A stretch of DNA of 8,372 nt from Candidatus Woesearchaeota archaeon. Lineage in GTDB: Archaea > Nanobdellota > Nanobdellia > Woesearchaeales > JAGWAF01. The notes beneath the pieces were generated by a model. It ran no database searches. It was not told the DNA's origin and saw nothing but the letters and a program-made list of their open reading frames with translations. Shown piece after piece: positions 1 to 7,200 of this stretch. Both the position numbers and the translations under genes were made by a program. Position 1 is the first letter of the stretch; each line of letters opens with the position of its first letter. The stretch covers positions 1-8,372 of the forward strand of contig JAFGCE010000021.1 of assembly GCA_016932755.1 (NCBI GenBank), read 5' to 3'.

Positions 1-1112
1 AATCAATAGACCACAGGGATGTTGAGATTAAAAACATAGTCAACATCCTAGCTCCCTCTCTCAGGCTGGAAAAACCATCCAATATTTTTATCTATGGCAA
101 AACCGGTACAGGAAAAACACTTAGCATCAAATATGTTTTAAATCATATAAACGAGACGGCGCAGAAAAGAGACATCCCCATCAAAACAATCTATCTCAAC
201 TGCAAGCTGAAGAAAATAGCTGACACTGAATACAGGGTTGTGGCCCAGCTTGCCTCTGAGTTTGGCAAGGAGATTCCAGCCACAGGTTTGCCAACAGACG
301 AGGTATATAGAATCTTTTTCACCACGCTTGATAGCCGAAAGCAAATTGTTCTAATAGTTTTGGATGAGATTGATCAGCTTGTTAAGAAAGGAGGGGCTGA
401 AATACTTTACAATCTCACAAGGATAAATGAGGAGTTGAAAAATGCCCAGCTCTCCCTTGTCGGCATTTCAAACGACTTGCTTTTTGCCGACTCTCTGGAC
501 CCTAGGATAAAAAGCTCTCTTTCAGAAGAGGAGATTCTTTTTCCTCCTTACAATGCTCTTCAAATAAAAAACATCCTTACACAGAGGGCGAAGCTTGCTT
601 TCAAGGAGGATGTTTTAGAAACAGGCCTTGTTGAAAAGTGTGCTGCTTATGCTGCCAGAGAACATGGTGATGCAAGAAGGGCACTTGAATTGCTTAGGGT
701 TGCTGGTGAGTTGGCTGAGAGGGAGAACAATAAAAAAGTTTTAATAAAACATCTTGATGTAGCGGAGGAAAAAATAGAGAGGGACAGGCTTTTTGATATA
801 ATAGTCACCCAACCAAAACAACACCAAGCTGTCCTTTATAGTGTTTTGGCGCAGAACACAGACAAAAAAAACACCACCTTTACAGGAGATGTTTACGATG
901 TTTACAAAAAACTTTGCACAAAAACAGGGCTTAGACCCTTAACGCAGAGGAGGGTGGGGGATGTTATTGCTGAACTTGATATGCTCGGCATTTTGCAAAC
1001 ACACGTCATATCGAAAGGCCGTTACGGCAGAACAAGGGAGATTTGTGTTTCAATACCTTCTTCCTCAAAAGAAAACATCATGAAGATTCTTGAAGAAAGT
1101 GTTGGTTTGTGA
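1..1112 (+). CDS. cdc6: Orc1/Cdc6 replication initiator, 5'-truncated by window edge
   Basis: Origin-binding AAA+ ATPase that recognises replication origins and helps load the MCM helicase. The reading frame is open from base 3 and gives 369 visible residues; probably only a few dozen N-terminal residues are missing. Visible in order: an HRDVEIKNI segment like the helix before the AAA+ core; Walker A GKTGTGKT (bases 96-119); Walker B VLDEID (357-374); a sensor-1 Asn in GISND (Asn codon at 471); DPRIKSSL (about 498-521), typical of the family; sensor 2 GDARRALELL with its Arg codon at 675; then a C-terminal winged-helix domain whose wing is around KGRYGRTRE (about 1014-1040). All ATPase motifs are intact. 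It is first in a block with the two PolD subunits, ending one base before the likely DP1 start. The true start and promoter are outside the window. The family assignment is secure; whether this is the origin-specifying paralogue cannot be told. Confidence 0.96.
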   Translation, partial: SIDHRDVEIKNIVNILAPSLRLEKPSNIFIYGKTGTGKTLSIKYVLNHINETAQKRDIPIKTIYLNCKLKKIADTEYRVVAQLASEFGKEIPATGLPTDEVYRIFFTTLDSRKQIVLIVLDEIDQLVKKGGAEILYNLTRINEELKNAQLSLVGISNDLLFADSLDPRIKSSLSEEEILFPPYNALQIKNILTQRAKLAFKEDVLETGLVEKCAAYAAREHGDARRALELLRVAGELAERENNKKVLIKHLDVAEEKIERDRLFDIIVTQPKQHQAVLYSVLAQNTDKKNTTFTGDVYDVYKKLCTKTGLRPLTQRRVGDVIAELDMLGILQTHVISKGRYGRTREICVSIPSSSKENIMKILEESVGL

Positions 1113-1113
1113 G

Positions 1114-2589
1114 ATGGCAGGCATGTCTGACTTGCAGGAGGATGTGAAGAAAAAATTTATTTCTCTTTTAATAGCTAGGGGAATCTTGCTGTCAAAACAA
1201 ACAAACTCCTTGCTTACACCTGAGAAAATTAAAAAAGGGGCGGAAATTCTTGAAAGTGCTGAAATTTCTTCCGAGCAGGAGCTTCTTGCCATGCTGAACA
1301 ACCAACCAACAACCCTCAATTTATCTTCTTCGATAAAACCAACAATCAAGATAGTGAAGTCATACCCCCGGGCAACAAAAAAGGTGGAGGTTAGCGATTT
1401 TGTGCAGCATTTCAACTCAAGGTACAGAGTTTTAAGTTCATTTATCCAACACAGGCATGAGATTTCGAATATAACCTCAATACAACGGATAAAACAAAAA
1501 ACAGACAGGGAGACAGTATCCATTATAGGCATTCTTAAGGAAAAACAAATAACCAAAAATAACAATGTTGTTTTAACTCTGGAGGATGTAACTGGAGAAA
1601 TCAAAGTGCTTGTTTCAAAAAACAACCCCGAGCTCAACAAACAGTCACGAGACATTGTTGAGGATGAGGTGATAGGGGTTTCCGGAACAGCAGGCCAGGA
1701 TATGATATATGCAAACACTATCATCTGGCCAGATATCCCTTTCAACAAAGAAATAAAAAAAGCGGATGATGAAACATATGCAATCTTTCTTTCAGACCTT
1801 CATGTAGGTTCAAAGAATTTTTTAGAGGAAAACTTTTTGAAATTTATTAAATGGATAAGGGGAGAAATTGGGAATGAAAGCCAGATAGCGCTGACGAAGA
1901 AGATAAAATACGCCTTCTTTATAGGTGATATGGTGGATGGTGTGGGGGTTTATCCTGATCAGGAATCCGAACTTGTAATTAATGACATATACAAGCAATA
2001 TGAGGTGTGTGCAGAATACCTTAAAATGATTCCGGAGGACATAACATTGATTATCTGCCCTGGCAACCACGATGCGCAGCGAATCTCAGAACCACAACCC
2101 CCTTTGCCGGAAGACATTGCGGCGCCGCTTTACTCACTCAAAAATGCACTACTTGTTTCAAACCCTTCCCTCATAAATATCCATTCATCCAACACATTCC
2201 CTGGTTTTGATGTTTTGATGTATCATGGTTACAGCTTCGACCATTACATTGCGAGTGTGGACAGCCTTCGGGCAGGAGGAGGATATAACAAGATTGACAA
2301 TCTGATGAAGTTTCTTCTGAAGAGAAGACATCTTGCGCCTACACACGACTCAACACTATACTTTCCTTCCCAAGATGACAACCTCCTAATAGACAAGATA
2401 CCTGACTTTTTTGTAACAGGTCACATCCATAAAACGGCTGTTTCAAGTTATAGAAACATAACCTTGATTTGTGGTTCTTGCTGGCAGTCAAAAACATCAT
2501 TTCAGGAAAAGGTCGGTCATGACCCTGAGCCGGCAAGAGTCCCTATTGTAAACCTTAAGACAAGGGAGATAAAGGTATTGAGGTTTTAA
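1114..2589 (+). CDS. polB: DNA polymerase D small subunit DP1 (3'-5' exonuclease)
   Basis: Proofreading subunit of the archaeal replicative polymerase PolD; it pairs with DP2, encoded next. From ATG 1114 the protein is 491 residues. A helical N-terminal region (about 1-65) and a polar linker lead to an OB-fold (about 134-209; TVSIIGILKEKQ, LTLEDVTGEIKVLV). A calcineurin/Mre11-type phosphoesterase domain follows (about 220-440) with every metal-binding motif: SDLH (Asp228, His230), GDMVD (Asp272), GNHD (Asn318, His319), YHG (His371) and TGHIH (His437, His439). The nuclease should therefore be active, unlike the inactivated B subunits of eukaryotic polymerases. Start choice: ATG 1114 sits one base after the cdc6 stop, which suits translational coupling. 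An in-frame TTG at 1090 would overlap cdc6 and ATG 1123 is also possible; no strong Shine-Dalgarno sequence decides between them. Confidence 0.96.
   Translation: MAGMSDLQEDVKKKFISLLIARGILLSKQTNSLLTPEKIKKGAEILESAEISSEQELLAMLNNQPTTLNLSSSIKPTIKIVKSYPRATKKVEVSDFVQHFNSRYRVLSSFIQHRHEISNITSIQRIKQKTDRETVSIIGILKEKQITKNNNVVLTLEDVTGEIKVLVSKNNPELNKQSRDIVEDEVIGVSGTAGQDMIYANTIIWPDIPFNKEIKKADDETYAIFLSDLHVGSKNFLEENFLKFIKWIRGEIGNESQIALTKKIKYAFFIGDMVDGVGVYPDQESELVINDIYKQYEVCAEYLKMIPEDITLIICPGNHDAQRISEPQPPLPEDIAAPLYSLKNALLVSNPSLINIHSSNTFPGFDVLMYHGYSFDHYIASVDSLRAGGGYNKIDNLMKFLLKRRHLAPTHDSTLYFPSQDDNLLIDKIPDFFVTGHIHKTAVSSYRNITLICGSCWQSKTSFQEKVGHDPEPARVPIVNLKTREIKVLRF
2580..2584 (+). promoter_or_regulatory. Ribosome binding site for DP2 inside the end of DP1
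   Basis: GAGGT lies seven bases before the DP2 ATG at 2592 and is contained in the last codons of DP1. It supports ATG 2592 as the start and coupled translation of the two polymerase subunits. Confidence 0.65.
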
Positions 2590-2591
2590 CC

Positions 2592-5500
2592 ATGGCGGAA
2601 CCAGAGAGCGAGCCCATAAAAAAATATTTCCAACAGATTAACGACAATACTGTTCAGCTTTATGAGATTGCAAAGGCAGCAAGAAAAAAAGGATTGGACC
2701 CTGAGGGTGATGTTGATATACTTCTTGCAAAAAACATGGCGGAGCGTGTAGAAGGCCTTATCAGCTCAGTGGCCCCCCAGCTTAAAGGAAGCATGCTGAC
2801 AAAAAGAATACACGAGCTCGAGCAGAAATATGGCAACCTTGCATGGGAGGTTGCATTGATAGTGGCTGAAGAGGTTGCCAATGAAAAGTTCTGCAATTTC
2901 AAGAACAAGGTTGAGGCCATGGAGGTTGGCATAAGGACAGGATTTGCATACCATACCTTGGGGATTGTCGCTGCGCCACTTGAAGGATTTATTGAACTGA
3001 AGTTAAAGCGTCGTCGTGACAACAACAAGGAATATTTTGCATTGAAGTTTGCAGGTCCTGTCAGGGGGGCAGGAGGAACAGGAGCATCAGTATGTGTTCT
3101 TATTGGAGATTATGTCAGAAAAAAAATGGGATACGCTTCATATGATCCTTCTGAAGAGGAAATCAGCCGCTTCATAACTGAGCTTGATGATTATCATGAG
3201 CGTGTTACAAATCTCCAATATCATCCAACTTCTAAAGAGCTTAAATTCCTTATCTCAAGAATTCCTGTTGAGATAGATGGAGACCCAACTGAGGACATTG
3301 AAGTATCAAACTACAAAGATTTGCCAAGGGTAGAAACCAACAGAGTAAGGTCAGGAGTCTGCCTTGTTGTTTCGATGTTGGCCCTGAAGGCGCCGAAGCT
3401 ATGGAAGCGCCTTGAGAAATGGGGCAAGGGATTTGACCTTGACTGGGATTTTTTAAAGGAATTCCTTTCCATTCAGAAAAAAGCAAAAGCACAATCAAAG
3501 GAACAGAAATCAGATTCAAAAAAGCTTGTTCCTAATACGGTATACATTACAGACCTTGTTGCAGGAAGGCCTGTGCTGTCCTATCCTCTTACCGTTGGAG
3601 GGTTTAGGTTAAGATATGGCCGCTCAAGGCTTTCAGGGTTTAGCGCAGCATCCATTCATCCTTCAACATCCCGGCTGCTTAACGATTACATTGCTACAGG
3701 CACCCAGCTGAAAGTAGAGAGGCCTGGAAAAGCAGCAGCAATCACCTTTGCGGATACCTTAGAGCCCCCGATAGTAAAGCTTAACGACGATTCTGTTCTG
3801 AAGCTTGATAAAGAGGAGCAGGCAAAGAGGCTTTCAAAAGATGTCAAGGAGATTCTTTTCCTAGGCGATATCCTGTTCAACTATGGCGACTTTTCTGAGA
3901 ACAACCATTTTCTTGTGCCTGCAGGCTATAATGAGGAATGGTATGTATTGGAGCTTGAAAAAGCGATGATGGATATGTTTGGTAGCTTTGACCTGGAGAA
4001 GCTCTCCCTTCGCGTTTCAATACCAAAAAACATGCTTGAAGTGATGATGAAAAATCCACAAACAACGAAGATATCTGCTTCAGCTGCCATTTCAATAGCA
4101 GAAAAGCTATCTGTTCCACTACATCCAGCCTATACTTATTACTGGTCAACAATTTCAAGTGAAGAGTTTTTCGAGCTTGTTAACTGGCTTAGTTCTGCCA
4201 ATATTATAAAAAAAGGCAGCGTTAGAAAGATAATACTTAGAATCGAGGAAAAGCCGAAGAGAGTTCTCGAGCTTCTTGGCATCCCTCATATTGTTGTTGT
4301 TGAGGAATGGGCTGTAATTGACAGGCAGAATTCCATTGCTCTTCTTGCAACGCTCGGCCTCAAGACAAAGGAGGATGCCAAGAAGCTTTTTTCAAAAAAA
4401 GATGAATTAAAGAATGAGTCTGTTCTTGAAATCCTTAAAAAAATAGCTCTTATCCAGCTAAGGGACAAGGCAGGAACATTTATAGGCGCAAGAATGGGAC
4501 GGCCTGAAAAGGCAAAGCAGAGGAAGATGACAGGCAGCCCGCATTCGTTGTTTCCGGTTGGCGAAGAGGGGGGCAGATTAAGGTCCATCCAGTCTGCTTT
4601 GGAGGCAGGAAAAATAACAGGACAGTTTCCAATCTTTTTCTGTGAGAACTGCAGGAGGGAAACAATATATTCTGTATGCGAGGAATGTTCGTCCAAAACA
4701 AAGAAGCAGTATTACTGCAATAGCTGCGGGGTTATTGACGTAGAAATCTGCCCAAGACATGGGAAAGCCCTTCATTACAGGCAAAAGTCCATTGACATAA
4801 AACACCACATGGACAGGACACTTAAGCAGCTCTCAACTAAGGTATATCCTGATTTGATAAAGGGCGTTAGAGGAACATCCAATAAGAACCATATACCTGA
4901 AAACCTTGTGAAGGGTGTCTTGAGAGCAAAGCATAATGTTTATGTCAACAAGGACGGCACCACAAGATACGACATGTCAGAGGTTCCAATGACACATTTC
5001 AAGCCAAAGGAAATAGGCACTTCTGTTGAAAAGCTCATTGAGTTGGGCTATCTCTTTGACATACACAAACAACCGCTCGTCAGTGAAGACCAGGTACTTG
5101 AATTAAAACCCCAGGACATCGTTCTTCCAGGAGGACAGATGATAGATGAGTCGGCTGAGATAGTTATGTTTAATGTTGGAAATTTTATTGACGAACTTCT
5201 TAAAAAGTTTTACGGCCTTAAATCCTTCTACAATTTCAGAACACCGAAAGATATTGCGGGGCATCTTGTAATAGGGATTGCTCCACACATATCTGCTGGC
5301 CTTATTGGCAGGATAATCGGTTTTTCAGGAACCCAGGGTTGTTTTGCCCATCCTTTATGGCATGCCGGCTTAAGAAGAGACTGCGATGGTGATGAAGCCT
5401 GCATAATGCTTGCCCTTGACGGTTTGATTAATTTTTCAAGGCAATTCCTTCCTGACACAAGAGGTGCAAAGACAATGGATGCTCCTCTAGTCCTTACATC

Positions 5501-6134
5501 AAAGCTTGTTCCAAGTGAGGTTGACGACATGGTTCACGGTCTCGATGTTGTAACAAAATATCCTTTAAGCTTCTATGAAGCAACTCTCGAATACAAAAAC
5601 CCGCGGGAGGCAAAGGTGGAGCAGCTTAAGTCTCGACTCGGGTCAGAGCTTCAGTACGAAGGATACGGATTTACCCATGATTCATCAGACATGAACATGG
5701 GGGTTACTTGTTCAGCCTACAAAACTCTGCCTTCCATGGAGGAAAAGCTTCGCGGGCAGATGAACCTTGCTGAAAAGATACGGGCTGTTGACCAATCAGG
5801 TGTTGCAGCACTTGTAATAGAAAAGCATTTTCTCAAGGATACAAAGGGAAACCTGAGAAAATTCTCGCAGCAGCAGTTCAGATGTGTCAAATGCAATGAG
5901 AAGTTCAGAAGGCCGCCCCTTTCAGGAGTATGCTCAAAATGCGGAGGAAAGCTGATATTCACGATATCAGAAGGCTCTGTAGTAAAATACCTTGAACCAA
6001 GCATTAGCCTTGCAAACAAATATAACGTTCCCCCGTACCTGAAGCAAACCCTCGAGCTGACAAAAAAGAGAATTGAAGGCTTTTTCGGCAAAGACAAGGA
6101 GAAGCAGGAAGGTCTGGGGAAGTGGTTTGGTTGA
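2592..6134 (+). CDS. polC: DNA polymerase D large subunit DP2 (catalytic)
   Basis: Catalytic subunit of archaeal PolD, whose double-psi barrel core resembles that of multisubunit RNA polymerases. It is 1180 residues, full length for the family and without an intein. Landmarks: N-terminal conserved region with GPVRGAGGTGAS (from Gly155); a Lys/Ser-rich linker (about 293-313); ARMGRPEKAKQRKM (from Ala633); a Cys-rich zinc-binding block (Cys684, 687, 696, 699, 709, 712, 720); the catalytic loop DCDGDE at 930-935, where Asp930 and Asp932 correspond to the essential aspartates known in Pyrococcus PolD; a C-terminal zinc motif (Cys1098, 1101, 1114, 1117); and a terminal PCNA-binding motif QEGLGKWF (1172-1179). 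ATG 2592 is two bases after the DP1 stop and has a GAGGT site seven bases upstream. Its stop codon directly abuts the stop of the convergent DUF424 gene. All key residues are present. Confidence 0.97.
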   Translation: MAEPESEPIKKYFQQINDNTVQLYEIAKAARKKGLDPEGDVDILLAKNMAERVEGLISSVAPQLKGSMLTKRIHELEQKYGNLAWEVALIVAEEVANEKFCNFKNKVEAMEVGIRTGFAYHTLGIVAAPLEGFIELKLKRRRDNNKEYFALKFAGPVRGAGGTGASVCVLIGDYVRKKMGYASYDPSEEEISRFITELDDYHERVTNLQYHPTSKELKFLISRIPVEIDGDPTEDIEVSNYKDLPRVETNRVRSGVCLVVSMLALKAPKLWKRLEKWGKGFDLDWDFLKEFLSIQKKAKAQSKEQKSDSKKLVPNTVYITDLVAGRPVLSYPLTVGGFRLRYGRSRLSGFSAASIHPSTSRLLNDYIATGTQLKVERPGKAAAITFADTLEPPIVKLNDDSVLKLDKEEQAKRLSKDVKEILFLGDILFNYGDFSENNHFLVPAGYNEEWYVLELEKAMMDMFGSFDLEKLSLRVSIPKNMLEVMMKNPQTTKISASAAISIAEKLSVPLHPAYTYYWSTISSEEFFELVNWLSSANIIKKGSVRKIILRIEEKPKRVLELLGIPHIVVVEEWAVIDRQNSIALLATLGLKTKEDAKKLFSKKDELKNESVLEILKKIALIQLRDKAGTFIGARMGRPEKAKQRKMTGSPHSLFPVGEEGGRLRSIQSALEAGKITGQFPIFFCENCRRETIYSVCEECSSKTKKQYYCNSCGVIDVEICPRHGKALHYRQKSIDIKHHMDRTLKQLSTKVYPDLIKGVRGTSNKNHIPENLVKGVLRAKHNVYVNKDGTTRYDMSEVPMTHFKPKEIGTSVEKLIELGYLFDIHKQPLVSEDQVLELKPQDIVLPGGQMIDESAEIVMFNVGNFIDELLKKFYGLKSFYNFRTPKDIAGHLVIGIAPHISAGLIGRIIGFSGTQGCFAHPLWHAGLRRDCDGDEACIMLALDGLINFSRQFLPDTRGAKTMDAPLVLTSKLVPSEVDDMVHGLDVVTKYPLSFYEATLEYKNPREAKVEQLKSRLGSELQYEGYGFTHDSSDMNMGVTCSAYKTLPSMEEKLRGQMNLAEKIRAVDQSGVAALVIEKHFLKDTKGNLRKFSQQQFRCVKCNEKFRRPPLSGVCSKCGGKLIFTISEGSVVKYLEPSISLANKYNVPPYLKQTLELTKKRIEGFFGKDKEKQEGLGKWFG

Positions 6135-6434
6135 TTACTCGCTCGTAAACAAAGCCTGCGCATGAGGAACTTCTTCGATTATGATTATATTATTCTCTTC
6201 AATCAATTTCTCTTTTACTGCAAAATCAACAGCCTCTTTTCCTGTTACATTCATCATGTCTATGTTTTTGATAATCTTCCTTAACTCCTCCATTGTCTTT
6301 TCCTCTCCCATGTAGAAGTCAGTAGTCAAATCAATCTCAAGGCCTTTCTCATTGAACTTTTTTCCAAGAAGGTTCTTGTCACAAATGGAGAGCATTGTTT
6401 TTTCCCTCGCCTTGTGAATCTTTGCAACAATCAT
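6135..6434 (-). CDS. DUF424 family archaeal protein
   Basis: A 99-residue soluble protein that I recognise as archaeal DUF424, of unknown biochemical function. It shows the family pattern: an N-terminal beta-rich segment (MIVAKIHKAREKTMLSICD), LLGKKF at 22-27, a DFYMGE segment at 39-44, an alpha-helical middle containing NVTGKEAVDFAV (62-73), and the characteristic near-terminal VPHAQALF (89-96). There is no signal peptide or membrane segment. Its ATG overlaps the stop of aIF2-beta as ATGA (6431-6434), so the two are almost surely co-transcribed and translationally coupled, which suggests (inference only) a translation-related role. Its TAA at 6135-6137 directly follows the DP2 stop on the other strand, so there is no room for a terminator between them. 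The family call rests on recognition of the conserved segments. Confidence 0.85.
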   Translation of the reverse strand: MIVAKIHKAREKTMLSICDKNLLGKKFNEKGLEIDLTTDFYMGEEKTMEELRKIIKNIDMMNVTGKEAVDFAVKEKLIEENNIIIIEEVPHAQALFTSE

Positions 6435-6838
6435 CCTTTGCCCCTTACATTCTTTTTAGCGCCGCAAGCAAGGCACTTCATGAAAACAAAACCATCTTCC
6501 CTTATAAGCTTTGTATCAGGCCTTTTGCATTCAGGGCAGATTACAAATGTTTCAGCATATTCCTCTATTCTCTGGTTAATTCTTGATGCGGGAACCTTTG
6601 CCCCGATTATAACAGCATTCTTCTTCAGTTCACCAGGGGTTGCCAGCTCCTTCAGGATGTATTTCAGGAGATGCTCGGGCTCCCTCCCAAGGGTCTCGGC
6701 TATCTGGTAGAAATTGCTTAGAATCGTTCTGTTGCCCTGGATATGGCCTCTGACTTTAGGCACCTCAAACCTTTCATGCTTAAGTGTAGATTCAGGCAGT
6801 TTTTTCCTTGCTTCCTCAAGAAGTTTTTCATAATCCAT
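6431..6838 (-). CDS. eif2b: Translation initiation factor aIF2 subunit beta
   Basis: Subunit of the heterotrimeric archaeal aIF2, which carries initiator Met-tRNA to the small ribosomal subunit as a GTP-bound complex with the gamma and alpha subunits. The protein is 135 residues, normal for archaea, which lack the long eukaryotic N-terminus. It begins MDYEKLLEEARKKLPE, the N-terminal helix that in the family contacts aIF2-gamma. The alpha-beta core follows, with VRGHIQGNRTILSNF (29-43), the ELATPGEL stretch (64-71) and VIIGAKVPASRINQRIEEY (76-94). A C-terminal zinc ribbon has CPEC (Cys101, Cys104) and CLAC (Cys122, Cys125). It overlaps the DUF424 gene by four bases. A TATA element about 26 bases before the ATG and the lack of a Shine-Dalgarno sequence suggest a leaderless or near-leaderless transcript. 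Confidence 0.97.
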   Translation of the reverse strand: MDYEKLLEEARKKLPESTLKHERFEVPKVRGHIQGNRTILSNFYQIAETLGREPEHLLKYILKELATPGELKKNAVIIGAKVPASRINQRIEEYAETFVICPECKRPDTKLIREDGFVFMKCLACGAKKNVRGKG

Positions 6839-6856
6839 GCTTTCGAGAAACCGCCC

Positions 6857-6875
6857 CGCATATATAAATCATGCG
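6857..6875. repeat. Inverted repeat around the aIF2-beta TATA box
   Basis: CGCAT and ATGCG arms are separated by nine bases and bracket the TATA element. It could be an operator for a dimeric regulator, but arms of five bases can occur by chance in AT-rich promoter DNA. Confidence 0.35.
6861..6868 (-). promoter_or_regulatory. TATA box for the aIF2-beta / DUF424 unit
   Basis: Read on the minus strand this is TTTATATA, centred about 26 bases before the aIF2-beta ATG at 6838. That is the usual archaeal TATA-to-start-site distance, so transcription should begin at or within a few bases of the start codon. It is flanked by the inverted repeat CGCAT (6857-6861) / ATGCG (6871-6875). Confidence 0.65.
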
Positions 6876-6898
6876 TTTTTACCCCATGGAAAGGAAAG

Positions 6899-6910
6899 AT
6901 TTTTATATTA
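6899..6910 (+). promoter_or_regulatory. BRE/TATA promoter for the small membrane protein gene
   Basis: A purine-rich GGAAAGA (about 6893-6899) resembling a BRE precedes TTTTATATTA (6901-6910). The predicted start site, about 25 bases downstream, falls near 6928-6932. This leaves a leader of roughly 20 bases that carries the GAGGTG ribosome binding site. Confidence 0.65.
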
Positions 6911-6938
6911 GCATCTCTTTTTATTCTCTATTAAAAAA

Positions 6939-6944
6939 GAGGTG
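6939..6944 (+). promoter_or_regulatory. Ribosome binding site fixing ATG 6952
   Basis: GAGGTG, seven bases before ATG 6952, is a near-ideal archaeal Shine-Dalgarno sequence. It rules out the longer in-frame start at 6871, which lies upstream of the promoter's TATA box. Confidence 0.7.
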
Positions 6945-6951
6945 TTGTGAA

Positions 6952-7179
6952 ATGTTCGAAAGCATGACCATGGAGGGATTTATTCTAGCCATAATCATAG
7001 GGACTCTTGCAGCCATAGTTTACAGCCTCAGGATTCTTGTGCTTCTTGAGAGAAGGATTGCAAGGCTTGACATAAATGTTGAGAAGATTGTCAGGAGAAT
7101 AGAGAAGGAAGAGCTGAGGATAGAAGCTGAGGAGCGCAGGATAGAGCACGAAATCGGCGTCAAGAAAAAGAAAAGATAG
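6952..7179 (+). CDS. Small membrane-anchored charged-helix protein, unknown function
   Basis: A 75-residue protein that I do not recognise. Residues about 9-32 form one hydrophobic transmembrane segment (FILAIIIGTLAAIVY and on). Then comes a long charged helix with hydrophobic residues exactly seven apart: Ile36, Val43, Ile50, Ile57, Ile64. In the first half Leu39 and Ile46 complete a normal a/d coiled-coil pattern. In the second half the d positions become Glu, giving three near-repeats of the form RRIEKEE, LRIEAEE, RRIEHEI. It ends in a basic KKKKR tail. With a short acidic N-terminus and a long positive C-terminal part, the helix is expected in the cytoplasm. ATG 6952 is supported by the GAGGTG site and by a TATA box upstream. 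It has its own promoter and converges on hjc, so it is not obviously in an operon. A membrane-tethered oligomerising or scaffold protein is possible, but that is inference. Confidence 0.75.
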   Translation: MFESMTMEGFILAIIIGTLAAIVYSLRILVLLERRIARLDINVEKIVRRIEKEELRIEAEERRIEHEIGVKKKKR

Positions 7180-7181
7180 CG

Positions 7182-7199
7182 TTTTATTTTGATTTTTTT
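7182..7199 (+). terminator. T-rich terminator after the small membrane protein gene
   Basis: Two to three bases after the TAG the coding strand becomes TTTTATTTTGATTTTTTT, including a run of seven T (7193-7199). That is the usual signal for archaeal intrinsic termination; there is no hairpin. Confidence 0.6.
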
Positions 7200-7200
7200 C

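Noticed and set aside
1090..1113. TTG 1090 as the start of DP1
   Set aside because: It would overlap the end of cdc6 by 23 bases and uses a weak start codon, while ATG 1114 follows the cdc6 stop by one base.
1065..1748. 227-codon open frame antisense to DP1
   Set aside because: It lies wholly opposite confidently identified cdc6/DP1 coding sequence; its translation is Ser/Cys/Phe-rich with no recognisable motif, as expected for a reverse-frame shadow.
5717..6163. 148-codon open frame antisense to the end of DP2
   Set aside because: It overlaps the DP2 zinc motif and PIP-box coding region; its Cys/Ser/Phe-rich translation looks like an antisense shadow.
6871..6951. ATG 6871 as an earlier start of the small membrane protein
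   Set aside because: It would place the BRE/TATA element and the GAGGTG ribosome site inside the coding region; ATG 6952 has both correctly placed.
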